A stretch of DNA of 64,000 bases, taken from NCBI GenBank assembly GCA_964483455.1, contig CAZACK010000011.1, positions 1 through 64,000 on the forward strand, written 5' to 3'. Each line of letters opens with the position of its first letter. The stretch's first letter is position 1. The translations under genes and the position numbers were made by a program. Source of the DNA: CAYZJD01 sp964483455. Its GTDB lineage: Bacteria; Acidobacteriota; Terriglobia; Bryobacterales; Bryobacteraceae. Shown here piece after piece: positions 1 through 8,107 of the stretch. Under the pieces are notes generated by a model. It was not told the origin of the DNA, made no database searches, and worked only from the letters and a program-made list of their open reading frames with translations.

Positions 1-2
1 CC

Positions 3-332
3 TTGGCCCGCTACGAGGGCCGCATCGAGCGCAGCTTCTACCGCGCCCTCCACGAGCTCCAGCGCCTCCAGGCCGCCCGCTCCGGCCGGCGGGTCCCTCC
101 TCCCCAGGTCGTCGAGGTCAACCAGCCGGAGCCGGACGAACTCGCCGCCCCGCAGCCCCGGCCCGGGTTTGTTTTGTCTAATTCTTCCCACGATTCCTCA
201 CCCCCGGAACTCATTCAAGACGAAGCTCTTCCTCCCTCCTGCCCCGCCGCCGGCCAGGAGGCGCCACGCCTCGGAGTCCGGCGGGCGTCGCCGCACCGGC
301 CCGCGCCTCCGGTCGACTGCAATGTCAAGTAA
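3..332 (+). CDS. C-terminal fragment of a repetitive-family hypothetical protein
   Basis: The frame is open at the left edge, so the true start lies outside the window. The visible N-terminal part, RYEGRIERSFYRALHELQRL, resembles the conserved C-terminal helix of a high-copy hypothetical family in Solibacter-like acidobacteria and planctomycetes (proteins that often begin with an RRSTGPRTPEGK-like segment). That family link is from memory, not from a search. After about residue 35 the sequence becomes Pro/Ala-rich and low in complexity, so the annotated end may run past the conserved domain. No function is known. The gene lies 190 bp before a TOMM-like cluster and shows no sign of belonging to it. 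Confidence 0.45.
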   Translation: MARYEGRIERSFYRALHELQRLQAARSGRRVPPPQVVEVNQPEPDELAAPQPRPGFVLSNSSHDSSPPELIQDEALPPSCPAAGQEAPRLGVRRASPHRPAPPVDCNVK

Positions 333-523
333 CCCGCCAAGGCCGAAAACCCGCGACTCTGCGGACGCCGCCAGGATTTCCGCGCGGAAACGGCGCGGTT
401 GCTCGACAGGATCCGGCCCGCGTGCCCGTCGCCGGTCAAGCCTCCGTGCAGCGGGTGGGCCCGGTCCGCCAGGTCGCGTCGAGTCCCTCTTGACCCAGCC
501 GCCGGACTTGGGGATCATGCGAC

Positions 524-1243
524 TTGGCTCCTCCCACGGGCAATACATCGGGCCTCGAAGCGTTCTTCTCGACGTCCTACCGGCTGCACAACAACGCCAG
601 GCTGGCTCATCTGGCGGGCCTGGGGCTGCCGCTGGCGGGAAAGAGCGTGTTGGATGCAGGCTCCGGCCCAGGAGACCACACGGCGTTCTATCTGCATCGA
701 CAATGCACCGTGGTTGGGCTGGACGCGAGGCCGGAATGCGTGGAGCTTCTGAAGCGCCGCTTTCCCGGACTTGTGGCCGCCTCCGTGGACCTCAATATAG
801 CGGACGATCTGGACCGCTTCGGCCAGTTCGACATCGTGCATTGCTACGGCTTGCTCTATCACCTGGAGCGGCCGGCCCACGCGCTCGCGGTCCTGTCGCG
901 TGTGTGCCGCGGGCTGATGCTGGTGGAGACCTGCGTCTCCGCCGGCAAGAAGCCGATGCTGGTTCGGGTTCACGAGGACGGGTCGCAATCGACCCAATCG
1001 CTCTCGGGAATGGGCTGCCGGCCGGCCCGCGCTTGGGTCTTCCGGGAACTGAAGAAGCACTTCCCGTTCGTCTGCGCGACACGCAGTCAACCGTCGCATC
1101 CCGAATTTCCGCTGGACTGGACGAAGCCGCTTCCCACCGGCCGGCTGAGCCGCGCGGTGTTTGTCGCGTCGCGCGAGCCGCTCGATCTGCCTTCGCTGAT
1201 CGGCGTGCTCCCCGAGCAGCAGGAGGCATGGCCCCCATCATGA
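524..1243 (+). CDS. SAM-dependent class I methyltransferase, first gene of TOMM-like cluster
   Basis: The 239-residue protein has a Rossmann methyltransferase core. Motif I is VLDAGSGPGDHT (about residues 43-54), followed by VVGLDARPE (the acidic residue that binds the SAM ribose) and FDIVHCYGLLYHLERP as the post-II region. No signal peptide or membrane segment is seen. The start is taken as TTG at 524, because an in-frame TGA lies at 491-493 and a GGGGA stretch sits about 8 nt upstream. The stop overlaps the next start in an ATGA (1240-1243), which implies translational coupling to the YcaO gene. By context it may methylate a modified peptide or its termini. That substrate is inferred; a small-molecule methyltransferase is also possible. 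Confidence 0.8.
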   Translation: MAPPTGNTSGLEAFFSTSYRLHNNARLAHLAGLGLPLAGKSVLDAGSGPGDHTAFYLHRQCTVVGLDARPECVELLKRRFPGLVAASVDLNIADDLDRFGQFDIVHCYGLLYHLERPAHALAVLSRVCRGLMLVETCVSAGKKPMLVRVHEDGSQSTQSLSGMGCRPARAWVFRELKKHFPFVCATRSQPSHPEFPLDWTKPLPTGRLSRAVFVASREPLDLPSLIGVLPEQQEAWPPS

Positions 1244-3384
1244 TTGACGTGCCGGCGTTGCGGCCGCAGTATCGCACCGAGGCGCTCGAGCGGGAGCGTG
1301 TTGTGCTCCGCTCCGAAGACGGCTCCCGAGTCCTGGAGGGGCGGCTCTGTCGGCTGGTGGTTCCGCTGATCGACGGCCGGCGCAGCGCCGACGAGATCGC
1401 AGCAAAGCTGGAAGGAGAAGCGCGGCCCGAGGAGGTGTATTACACGCTGCTGCGGCTGGAGCAGATGGGCCTGCTCCGGCCCGCGGGCGAGCGCCTGGAC
1501 TCCGCGCCGGCTGCGTTCTGGGAAAGCCTCGGCGTCAGCGAGAGCCAGGCCGCCGACAAGCTCCGCACCGCGCGGATCGGAGTCGTCGCACTTCACGGGT
1601 TGCGGACGGACGCGCTGGTTGCCGCCGCGCGCGCCGCCGGACTGACGATCGGCGACGATCCGGATCTGCTGCTGGTGCTGGCCCATGACTGCACGGATGC
1701 CGCCCTCGAATCCTGGAACCATGCGGCGCTCAAGCGGCGGCGCGCCTGGATGCTGGTGAAGCCGGCTGGCCGCATCCCGTGGCTCGGGCCGATCTTCCGT
1801 CCGGGCGTCACCGCCTGCTGGTCCTGCTTGTCGGAGCGGATGCGGGAGAACCATGCGAGCATCCCCCTCGGCTCGGCGGAGACCGGGCTTTCCTCAGGCG
1901 CAACGGCCGTCCTTCATCTCGCCGCCGTCGAGGCCGCGAAGTGGATTGTGCTGGGGCGCAGCGAACTGGAAGGCGCCATCCTCACCTTGGACTTCGGCTC
2001 GCTCGGGATGGTCAGGCACGTGGTGTCCCGCCGTCCGCAGTGCCCGGCATGCGGCCATCAATCGCGCGCGCGCCGTCCTCCTCGCATCCGGTTCGAGAGC
2101 CGCGCCATGTGTCTGACGCCGGGAACGAATCATCGCTCCTGCCCGGCCGAGGAGACGCTGGCGCGCCTGGAGCCGCTGGTGAGCCCTATCGCGGGCATCG
2201 CCTTCGACCTGCGGAAGACGAGTGCTCCCGGCTGCCCGTTTCACTCCTATGTGGCGTCTCACAGTGCCGGCGCGGGCGCCGCATCGCGGTTGTTCCGGGC
2301 CGGAGGCAAAGGCGCTACCGACATCGACGCGCGCGTGAGCTGCCTGGCCGAGGCCGCCGAGCGCTGCAGCGCGTTCCATCACGGGGACGAGCCGCTGATC
2401 CGTTCCAGCTTCAAGCGCATCCGCGGGAAAGCCGTCCATCCTTCGATGCTGCTCCATTTCAGCGCGGACCAATACTGCTGCCGGGAATACTGGAACAGCG
2501 TCCACGGAGCGGCGAACCACGTTCCCGAGCCGTTCGACGAGTCCGCGGCGATCGATTGGACGCCGGCCTGGTCGTTGTCCCGGCAGGCGGTCCGCTATGT
2601 GCCCGCGGCGTTCACTTACCTTGGTTACTCGCAAACAGGCCGGCAGCGATTCTGCCGGGCCGATTCGAGTGGCTGCGCCGGCGGTAACAACCTCGAGGAA
2701 GCGTTTCTGCAAGGATTCTTCGAGTTAGTGGAGCGCGACGCGGCCGCTATCTGGTGGTACAACCGCATCCGGAGGCCGGCGGTGGATTTGGACGGCTGGA
2801 GCGATCCGTGGGTCGCCGCCGCTGCCAGTGACGTTCACGCGCAGCGCCGGTCATTGACGCTCCTGGACATCACTCACGACCTTGAGATCCCCTGCTTCGC
2901 GGCCGTGTCGTGGGACGAGCAGGGCCGTTCCATCCGGTTCGGCCTCGGATCGCACCTGGATCCGAAGGTGGCTGCCAGGCGCGCCGTGGCGGAGATGTAT
3001 CAGGCATTGGCGTGGCCGGCCGGTGAAGACCTGGATGCCGATGCCCGAAGCTGGGTCGAGTACGCCAGCCTCGAGAATCAGCCGCATCTCGTTCCGCGGA
3101 TCTACCGGAGCGCGGAGGATTACGCCGCGCTGACTACGAGCGACCTGGCGGCCGACATCGAGACCTGCCTCGCAATCGCAAATCGGCACGGTCTGGAGGT
3201 GCTGGCGGTCGAGCTGACCCGGCCCGAGATCGGCTTCCCGGTCGTTCGGGTCATCATTCCCGGCCTCCGGCATTTCTGGAGCCGGTTCGGACCGGGCCGC
3301 CTCTACGATGTCCCGGTAGCCCTGGGCTGGCTGGAGCGGCCGTTGAGCGAGTCCGAATTGAACCCCCTTCTCCTGTTCCGATGA
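1240..3384 (+). CDS. Fused RRE/E1-like/YcaO cyclodehydratase (TOMM biosynthesis)
   Basis: This 714-residue protein has the layout of a fused azoline-forming cyclodehydratase. Residues 1-85 form a PqqD-like winged-helix recognition element (DGRRSADEIAAKLEG...LLRLEQMGLL). Residues 100-280 form an E1/Ocin-ThiF-like domain with two CxxC pairs (C193/C196 and C268/C271), a probable zinc site. Residues 310-714 are the YcaO domain, with the ATP-binding motifs CLAEAAERCSAF (about 368-379), NLEEAFLQGFFELVERDA (about 484-501) and ARRAVAEMYQALA. Such enzymes use ATP to cyclise Cys, Ser or Thr side chains to azolines. The PxPxP tail of some members is absent; the end is SELNPLLLFR. ATG 1240 is preferred for its ATGA overlap with the methyltransferase. 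ATG 1228 is the alternative, but it is only 1 nt from AGGAGG at 1221-1226. The stop overlaps the start of the sagB-like gene (ATGA 3381-3384). Confidence 0.88.
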   Translation: MIDVPALRPQYRTEALERERVVLRSEDGSRVLEGRLCRLVVPLIDGRRSADEIAAKLEGEARPEEVYYTLLRLEQMGLLRPAGERLDSAPAAFWESLGVSESQAADKLRTARIGVVALHGLRTDALVAAARAAGLTIGDDPDLLLVLAHDCTDAALESWNHAALKRRRAWMLVKPAGRIPWLGPIFRPGVTACWSCLSERMRENHASIPLGSAETGLSSGATAVLHLAAVEAAKWIVLGRSELEGAILTLDFGSLGMVRHVVSRRPQCPACGHQSRARRPPRIRFESRAMCLTPGTNHRSCPAEETLARLEPLVSPIAGIAFDLRKTSAPGCPFHSYVASHSAGAGAASRLFRAGGKGATDIDARVSCLAEAAERCSAFHHGDEPLIRSSFKRIRGKAVHPSMLLHFSADQYCCREYWNSVHGAANHVPEPFDESAAIDWTPAWSLSRQAVRYVPAAFTYLGYSQTGRQRFCRADSSGCAGGNNLEEAFLQGFFELVERDAAAIWWYNRIRRPAVDLDGWSDPWVAAAASDVHAQRRSLTLLDITHDLEIPCFAAVSWDEQGRSIRFGLGSHLDPKVAARRAVAEMYQALAWPAGEDLDADARSWVEYASLENQPHLVPRIYRSAEDYAALTTSDLAADIETCLAIANRHGLEVLAVELTRPEIGFPVVRVIIPGLRHFWSRFGPGRLYDVPVALGWLERPLSESELNPLLLFR

Positions 3385-4769
3385 TCACCAAAAGATGCAT
3401 TCTCAAGTTGGGTCGCGACGTCACGGTTTGCCGCGTGGACGACGAACTGTCGTTCCAAAGCCCGGTGCACGGGAGCGTGCCGGTGCGTGCCGGTTCGTCC
3501 GCGATCGCTTCCGCGCTGATGCGGCTGCGGGAAGGCGCCGCCGAGGACGAACTGGCAGGCGCGCTGCCGGAACCGGAAGATGTCGCCCGGTTGTACTACA
3601 TCCTGCTGACCCTCCAGCGCAGCGGCCTCCTCGAGTACTGGTTTGCCCCGTCGCCGGAGCTGCGCCTGGTGGTGCGTCCGGTGGCGAAAGGCCTCGAGTT
3701 CACCGATGCGAAGCTGAAGTCCGCCGGGCGATACGTCTTGTCGCGAACCGCATATCTGCGCCGCGACGGGGAACACTGCGTGCTGGAGTCGCCTGTGAGC
3801 CGGGTCCGGATCGAAGTGGATGGGTGGGGCGTAGCCGCGGCGGTTGCGTTGCTCGCCCGTCCGGCGCAGCCATCCTGGCTGGCGGCAGCGCTGGGTATGT
3901 TTTCTAAGTCAGACGTATTCGAGTTACTCGAGTTATTGCTAAGAATGGGATTCCTGCGGGAAGCCAGCCGGGTCGAGGATGAAGTTCCCCGCGCCTGGGA
4001 GTTTCATGACCTTTTGTTCCATGGTTGCAGCCGCCTGGGCCGAAATACCACGGGCTTTGGCGGGACTTTCCGCCTTCGCGGACAGATACCGGAGCCGCAG
4101 CCGCTGAAAACGCCGCCCGAAGGCGAGCCGATTCCGCTGTACCGGCCGGACCTGGCGAAGCTGGCCGGAGCGGATCAGCCGTTTACACGGGTGCTCGAAA
4201 GCCGGCGCTCGCTGCGGCAGGCTGGCGAGCCGCCGGTCACGGCAAGGCAACTGGGGGAGTTTCTCTACCGCGTGGCGCACATCCAGCAACAGGGTGACGG
4301 CTGGATCCTGCGGAACTACCCGAGCGCCGGCGCGCTGCACGAGCTGGAGATCTATCCCCTCGTGCGGCGGTGCTCCGGCATCGAGGCCGGGCTGTATTAC
4401 TACCGTTCGCCTGGGCATGCGTTGTACCGGCTGCCCGCCGGCGGCGAGAAACTGGCTGCGCTCTTTGCCGGCATGGACAAAGTGTGCGGCGCGGTGCTCG
4501 AATCGCCGCAGGTGATCCTGGTCATCACCGCGCGGTTCGAGCGCGTGGCCTGGAAGTACGCCGGCATTGCCTATCGCAACACGCTCCTGAACACAGGGAT
4601 CCTGCTCCAGACCATGTACCTGGTAGCTGCGGCCATGTGCCTGGCGCCGTGCGCCATGGGAGGAGGCGCCCCCGAGGAGTTCGCGCAGGCGGCCGCGCTC
4701 ACCCCGCTGATCGAAGACTCGGTGGGGGAGTTCGCGCTCAGCAGCCACCCGGTGGCGCCGGCCAGTTGA
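3381..4769 (+). CDS. SagB-type FMN-dependent azoline dehydrogenase with N-terminal RRE-like modules
   Basis: The C-terminal half (about residues 245-455 of 462) is a SagB/nitroreductase-type oxidoreductase. It has ESRRSLRQAGEPPVTARQLGEFL, NYPSAGALHELEIYPLV, GLYYYRSPGHALYRL, and a late YRNTLLNTGILLQTMYL...LAPCAMGGG segment. Such enzymes bind FMN and oxidise azolines to azoles in thiazole/oxazole-modified peptides. The N-terminal half holds two winged-helix segments with the pattern '(D/E)EL-aromatic-LL-L-GLL' (about residues 40-90 and 150-195), which resemble RiPP recognition elements. The start overlaps the YcaO stop as ATGA, so the three genes are probably one translation-coupled unit. The gene ends 26 bp before a convergent gene and no further cluster gene follows. 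Confidence 0.87.
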   Translation: MITKRCILKLGRDVTVCRVDDELSFQSPVHGSVPVRAGSSAIASALMRLREGAAEDELAGALPEPEDVARLYYILLTLQRSGLLEYWFAPSPELRLVVRPVAKGLEFTDAKLKSAGRYVLSRTAYLRRDGEHCVLESPVSRVRIEVDGWGVAAAVALLARPAQPSWLAAALGMFSKSDVFELLELLLRMGFLREASRVEDEVPRAWEFHDLLFHGCSRLGRNTTGFGGTFRLRGQIPEPQPLKTPPEGEPIPLYRPDLAKLAGADQPFTRVLESRRSLRQAGEPPVTARQLGEFLYRVAHIQQQGDGWILRNYPSAGALHELEIYPLVRRCSGIEAGLYYYRSPGHALYRLPAGGEKLAALFAGMDKVCGAVLESPQVILVITARFERVAWKYAGIAYRNTLLNTGILLQTMYLVAAAMCLAPCAMGGGAPEEFAQAAALTPLIEDSVGEFALSSHPVAPAS

Positions 4770-4795
4770 GCAGGACAAATCGCCTGCCCACCAGC

Positions 4796-5326
4796 TCAGT
4801 GCACTATGATGGGGGCGGTGGCGACGGTCTGATCCCAGGCCATCTTGAGAGTGCCTTTCCGATCGCCCTGGGCTTCGATGGAAATTGTGAACTGCTCCAC
4901 CGCCGGTCCGGAGGCGGCCTTCATTTCCGTGGTGCCGAGATTCTGCGCCTCCTCATACTTGTAGGCACCCCACTGCTTGGCAACCTTGTTGACAATGAGC
5001 GTCCACTTGCTTTCACCGGGCACGGTGAACAGGCTGTAGGAGCCAGCCGGGACGTGGAGCTTGCCGATCATGAGGTCGGCCTCCGTGGTCAGCATGGTGG
5101 CCTCATCGGCGCCGGTCCTCCAGACCTTGTCGAACGGCACCAATCCACCGAAGATAGTTCGGCCCTTCTTGTAGGGGCGCCCGTACTCGATGGTGATCTT
5201 CTTGCCGCCAATGGTGGCTGAGGTCTGCTCGTGGGGGCTGGCGCGCTTTTCCTGCTGCGCGAGCAGCAGACCGGCAACGCCGGTCAAGAAGCAGGCGCTC
5301 ACAACTGCCGCGGTAGACTTACGCAT
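4796..5326 (-). CDS. DUF2911 family exported protein
   Basis: The 176-residue protein begins with a Sec signal peptide (MRKSTAAVVSACFLTGVAGLLLAQ). It then shows the DUF2911 pattern: IEYGRPYKKGRTIFGGLVPFDKVWRTGADEAT, then PAGSYSLFTVPGESKWTLIVNK and QWGAYKY. This beta-sandwich family is widespread in Acidobacteria and Bacteroidetes and has no assigned function. ATG 5326 is preferred because AGAGG lies 11 nt upstream. GTG 5338 is an alternative whose GTGA overlaps the ruvB stop codon, so the gene is probably co-transcribed with ruvA-ruvB. Family assignment is confident; role unknown. Confidence 0.85.
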   Translation of the reverse strand: MRKSTAAVVSACFLTGVAGLLLAQQEKRASPHEQTSATIGGKKITIEYGRPYKKGRTIFGGLVPFDKVWRTGADEATMLTTEADLMIGKLHVPAGSYSLFTVPGESKWTLIVNKVAKQWGAYKYEEAQNLGTTEMKAASGPAVEQFTISIEAQGDRKGTLKMAWDQTVATAPIIVH

Positions 5327-5334
5327 CTCTGAAT

Positions 5335-6381
5335 TCACCTCTGCTGGTCATTGTAGAACAAACTCCGCTGGGCTCCGCCGCGCATCTTCCGCTGTACGCC
5401 GAAGTGCTCGAACGCCCGGTCGGTCGCCAGGCGGCCGCGGGGAGTCCGGTCGACAAACCCCAGTTGCAGGAGGTACGGTTCGTAGACCTCTTCGATGGTG
5501 TCCGGCTCCTCGTCGATGGAGGCCGCGATGGTGTTCAGTCCGACCGGGCCGCCGCCGTACTTTTCGAGCAGCGTAAGCATGATCTTCTGGTCGATCTCGT
5601 CCAGGCCGAAGCGGTCCACTTCGAGCAGATCGAGAGCCGTCCTGGCAACCTCCGGCGTGACCTTTCCGCCGGCACGGACCTGCGCGTAGTCCCGGACGCG
5701 CCGCAGCAGGCGATTGGCGATGCGCGGCGTGCCGCGGCTGCGCCGCGCGATCTCTTCCGCGCCCGCGTGGTCCACGGTGACGCCGAGGAGCCCCGCCGAG
5801 CGAAGCACGATTCGCTCCAGCTCGTCGACACCGTAGTGATTCAGCCGCAGCACCAGCCCGAAGCGGCCGCGGAGCGGGGCGCTCACCAGGCCCTGCCGGG
5901 TGGTGGCGCCGATCGCCGTGAAGCGCGGGATCGGCAGCGAGTGCGTGCGCGCTCCCGGCCCGGAACCGATCAGGATGTCCACGCGGAAGTCCTCGAGCGC
6001 GGCATACAACATCTCTTCGACGTCGGGCAGCAGCCGGTGAATCTCGTCGACGAAGAAGACCTGGCGGGCGCGGACGTTGCTGAGGATCCCGGTGAGGTCG
6101 AGCTTCTTCTGGAGAATCGGCCCCGAGGTCTGCTCGAAGTTCACGCCGAGCTCGTTGGAGATGATGGTGGCCAGCGTGGTCTTCCCGAGGCCGGGCGGGC
6201 CGTAGAGCAGCACGTGATCCATCGCCTCGCTTCGCTGCCGGGCGGCCTCGATGGCGATGGAGAGGTTCTCCTTCAGCTTCGCCTGGCCGGTGAACTCCTC
6301 CAGCCGGCGCGGGCGCAGGCTGGCGTCGAACTGGCGGTCCTCCTCCAGCGCCGTCGCCGAAACGATCCCTTTCTCGCGCAC
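5335..6381 (-). CDS. ruvB: Holliday junction branch migration ATPase RuvB
   Basis: The 348-residue protein matches RuvB along its full length. It has the N-terminal LRPRRLEEFTGQ segment, Walker A GPPGLGKTTLA (about residues 61-71), Walker B FFVDEIHRL, sensor 1 GATTR, the arginine-finger region LRGRFG, and the C-terminal winged helix with GGPVGLNTIAASIDEEPDTIEEVYEPYLLQLGF. RuvB is the hexameric motor that drives branch migration with RuvA. The start is GTG at 6381. It lies 11 nt downstream of ruvA, so the two form an operon. Confidence 0.97.
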   Translation of the reverse strand: MREKGIVSATALEEDRQFDASLRPRRLEEFTGQAKLKENLSIAIEAARQRSEAMDHVLLYGPPGLGKTTLATIISNELGVNFEQTSGPILQKKLDLTGILSNVRARQVFFVDEIHRLLPDVEEMLYAALEDFRVDILIGSGPGARTHSLPIPRFTAIGATTRQGLVSAPLRGRFGLVLRLNHYGVDELERIVLRSAGLLGVTVDHAGAEEIARRSRGTPRIANRLLRRVRDYAQVRAGGKVTPEVARTALDLLEVDRFGLDEIDQKIMLTLLEKYGGGPVGLNTIAASIDEEPDTIEEVYEPYLLQLGFVDRTPRGRLATDRAFEHFGVQRKMRGGAQRSLFYNDQQR

Positions 6382-6392
6382 TGTGTCCTAGG

Positions 6393-6998
6393 TTAGCGCA
6401 CCCATTCCATCGCCTTTCGGAAGAACGGCTCGAACTCCGCCGGAGCGCCGGCGGTTTTCGCTTTGCGGACCGCTGCTTCGGCCGCCGGCCGGGCGCAGCC
6501 CAGGTTGACCAGCGCCGACAGCACATCCTGTTCGAGCGCCGTCAGCGCTCCGGCAGAGGCGGCGGCGGAGACGGCGATTCCGGGGACGTCCAGCTTGTCG
6601 CGCAACTCGAGGACGATGCGCTCCGCCGTCTTCTTGCCGACGCCCGGGATGCGGACCAGTTGCTCGACCTGGCCGAGGCGGATGGCCGCCACCAAGTCAG
6701 AAGTGGCCAGCCCCGAAAGCACGGTGACGGCGAGCTTCGGGCCGATGCCGCTGACGCCGATCAGTTTCTCGAACAGGATCTTTTCTTCGCGCGAGTGGAA
6801 CCCGAACAGGGAGATCGCGTCTTCGCGGACGTGGGTGTGGATGTGCAAGGCGGCCTCGGCGCCGGCGTTGGGCAGCGCAGAGAAGGTCGAGATAGGAACG
6901 GTGACCTCGTACCCTACGCCGCCAGCGGACAGGACCACCTGGTTCGGGTGTTTCTCGAGCAGCGTGCCGCGCAAGAAGGCAATCACAGAAGAGTACAT
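6393..6998 (-). CDS. ruvA: Holliday junction DNA helicase subunit RuvA
   Basis: The 201-residue protein has the RuvA order: an N-terminal OB fold (IAFLRGTLLEKHPNQVVLSAGGVGYEV), tandem helix-hairpin-helix motifs (LIGVSGIGPKLAVTVLSGL and LVRIPGVGKKTAERIVLEL), and a C-terminal domain III that contacts RuvB. Canonical RuvA proteins begin MIAFLRG, so the GTG four codons in (6986) is a plausible alternative to ATG 6998. No Shine-Dalgarno precedes either. The ATG faces the rsmE ATG across 8 bp, so transcripts must be leaderless or start within the opposite gene. Confidence 0.96.
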   Translation of the reverse strand: MYSSVIAFLRGTLLEKHPNQVVLSAGGVGYEVTVPISTFSALPNAGAEAALHIHTHVREDAISLFGFHSREEKILFEKLIGVSGIGPKLAVTVLSGLATSDLVAAIRLGQVEQLVRIPGVGKKTAERIVLELRDKLDVPGIAVSAAASAGALTALEQDVLSALVNLGCARPAAEAAVRKAKTAGAPAEFEPFFRKAMEWVR

Positions 6999-7006
6999 TA
7001 TTGTAC

Positions 7007-7762
7007 ATGGCGCGCCGCCGCTTCTTCGTCGATGCCATCCGCAACGGGCGCGCCGAGCTCCACGGGGAGGCGGCCGAGCACCTCCGCCGCGTCCTGCGGG
7101 CCGAGCGGGGGCAGCGGTACGAGATCTCCGACAACGAGTCGGTCTACCTGGCGGAGATCGAGGGTTTCGGCAAAGCGCGGGTGCAGTTTCGCGTTCTGGA
7201 AGAACTCGAAGCCGGCGCGCCGCCCGTCCGGATTACGCTGCTCGCCTCGCTCATCAAGTTCGACCGCTTCGAGTGGATCCTGGAGAAGGCCACCGAGCTT
7301 GGCGTGGAGAGGGTGACGCCGGTGGCGGCCGCACGGAGCGAGAAGGGCCTCGACAAAGCGGCGGGCAAGCGTCTCGACCGATGGCGGAGAATCCTCCTGG
7401 AGAGCAGCCAGCAGGCGCGGCGAGCGCGGCTGCCGGAAATCACCGAGCCAATCCCGTTCGCCCGCGCGCTGGAGACAGCCGAGATACATCGGCTCATTCT
7501 CGAAGAGCAGCCCGGAGCGCCGCTTGTTCATTCCGTGCTTCCTCCGAACCGGGCCCCGGAAGACACGCTGGCGCTCCTGGTGGGACCGGAAGGCGGGTGG
7601 ACGGACGAGGAGCGGGCAGTGGCACGTGAGCGCGGCTGGCAGGCGATCTCGCTGGGACCGGGGATTCTGCGCGCCGAGACGGCGGCCATCGCCGCGCTGG
7701 CGGTGCTCACCTGCGCCTGGCTCGACCGGTCGCCGCGATTAGACATCACCAGCCGCCGATGA
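7007..7762 (+). CDS. rsmE: 16S rRNA (uracil-1498-N3)-methyltransferase RsmE
   Basis: The 251-residue protein has an N-terminal PUA-like RNA-binding domain (RRRFFVDAIRNGRAELHGEAAEHLRRVLRAERG). A SPOUT methyltransferase domain follows, ending in the knot motifs LLVGPEGGWTDEERAVARERGW and ISLGPGILRAETAAIAALAVL. RsmE methylates U1498 of 16S rRNA in assembled 30S subunits. ATG 7007 is chosen because RsmE proteins start at (M)RRFFV; a TTG two codons upstream is unlikely. There is no Shine-Dalgarno. It is divergent from ruvA with 8 bp between start codons. Confidence 0.94.
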   Translation: MARRRFFVDAIRNGRAELHGEAAEHLRRVLRAERGQRYEISDNESVYLAEIEGFGKARVQFRVLEELEAGAPPVRITLLASLIKFDRFEWILEKATELGVERVTPVAAARSEKGLDKAAGKRLDRWRRILLESSQQARRARLPEITEPIPFARALETAEIHRLILEEQPGAPLVHSVLPPNRAPEDTLALLVGPEGGWTDEERAVARERGWQAISLGPGILRAETAAIAALAVLTCAWLDRSPRLDITSRR

Positions 7763-7814
7763 ACGCCGACGACAGCGAAACCGCGGCGTCGAGACGATCC
7801 GGGCTGACTGATGA

Positions 7815-7974
7815 CTACCGGCTAAAGCCGGTAGGTTCAGGTTGCGGCTGAAAGCCGCCTGAAGGGCGTGGCGCACGCTCTCAGCGTGCCGCGTCCCGCC
7901 TCTTCGGGACGCATGGGCCTCGCCGAGGTAATGGTGTCGGGGTGGAGTGCCGACACGGCAGCCTGAGAGGCTGC
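7815..7974. repeat. Array of six consecutive hairpins (REP-like composite palindromic element)
   Basis: Six back-to-back inverted repeats fill this non-coding stretch: 7815-7834 (CTACCGGC/GCCGGTAG, TAAA loop), 7836-7863 (TTCAG...CTGAA around GCGGCT/AGCCGC), 7873-7889 (GCACGCT/AGCGTGC), 7891-7912 (GCGTCCCG/CGGGACGC), 7934-7956 (GTGTCGG/CCGACAC) and 7958-7974 (GCAGCCT/AGGCTGC). The last is followed by GCGCCAC, and the third carries the same GTGGCGC on the other side. Part of the array recurs in the same order at 56371-56456. The remainder of 7763-8107 holds no gene that I can recognise. Confidence 0.85.
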
Positions 7975-8107
7975 GCCACATCCAGTCTGAGGGTGCTATC
8001 TGCTTGAAGCTGACCGCCTGGAAAGCAGTGGGATTGGACCCGGAGATGGAACCTAAAGAACAATCTCGAAAGCGCAATCGTGGCGCCGGCGGTGATAATC
8101 TCATGCT

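Noticed and set aside
333..523. Precursor peptide gene for the TOMM cassette
   Set aside because: Short frames here are Arg/Pro-rich, lack a leader-core layout, and are by-products of the open GC-rich frames.
169..1239. Long N-terminal extension of the YcaO frame (open from 169)
   Set aside because: It overlaps the methyltransferase gene completely in another frame and is low-complexity Arg/Pro-rich sequence. The family starts near 1240, with ATGA coupling.
7815..7974. CRISPR array
   Set aside because: The palindromic units have different sequences and are directly adjacent. There are no identical repeats separated by unique spacers and no cas genes.
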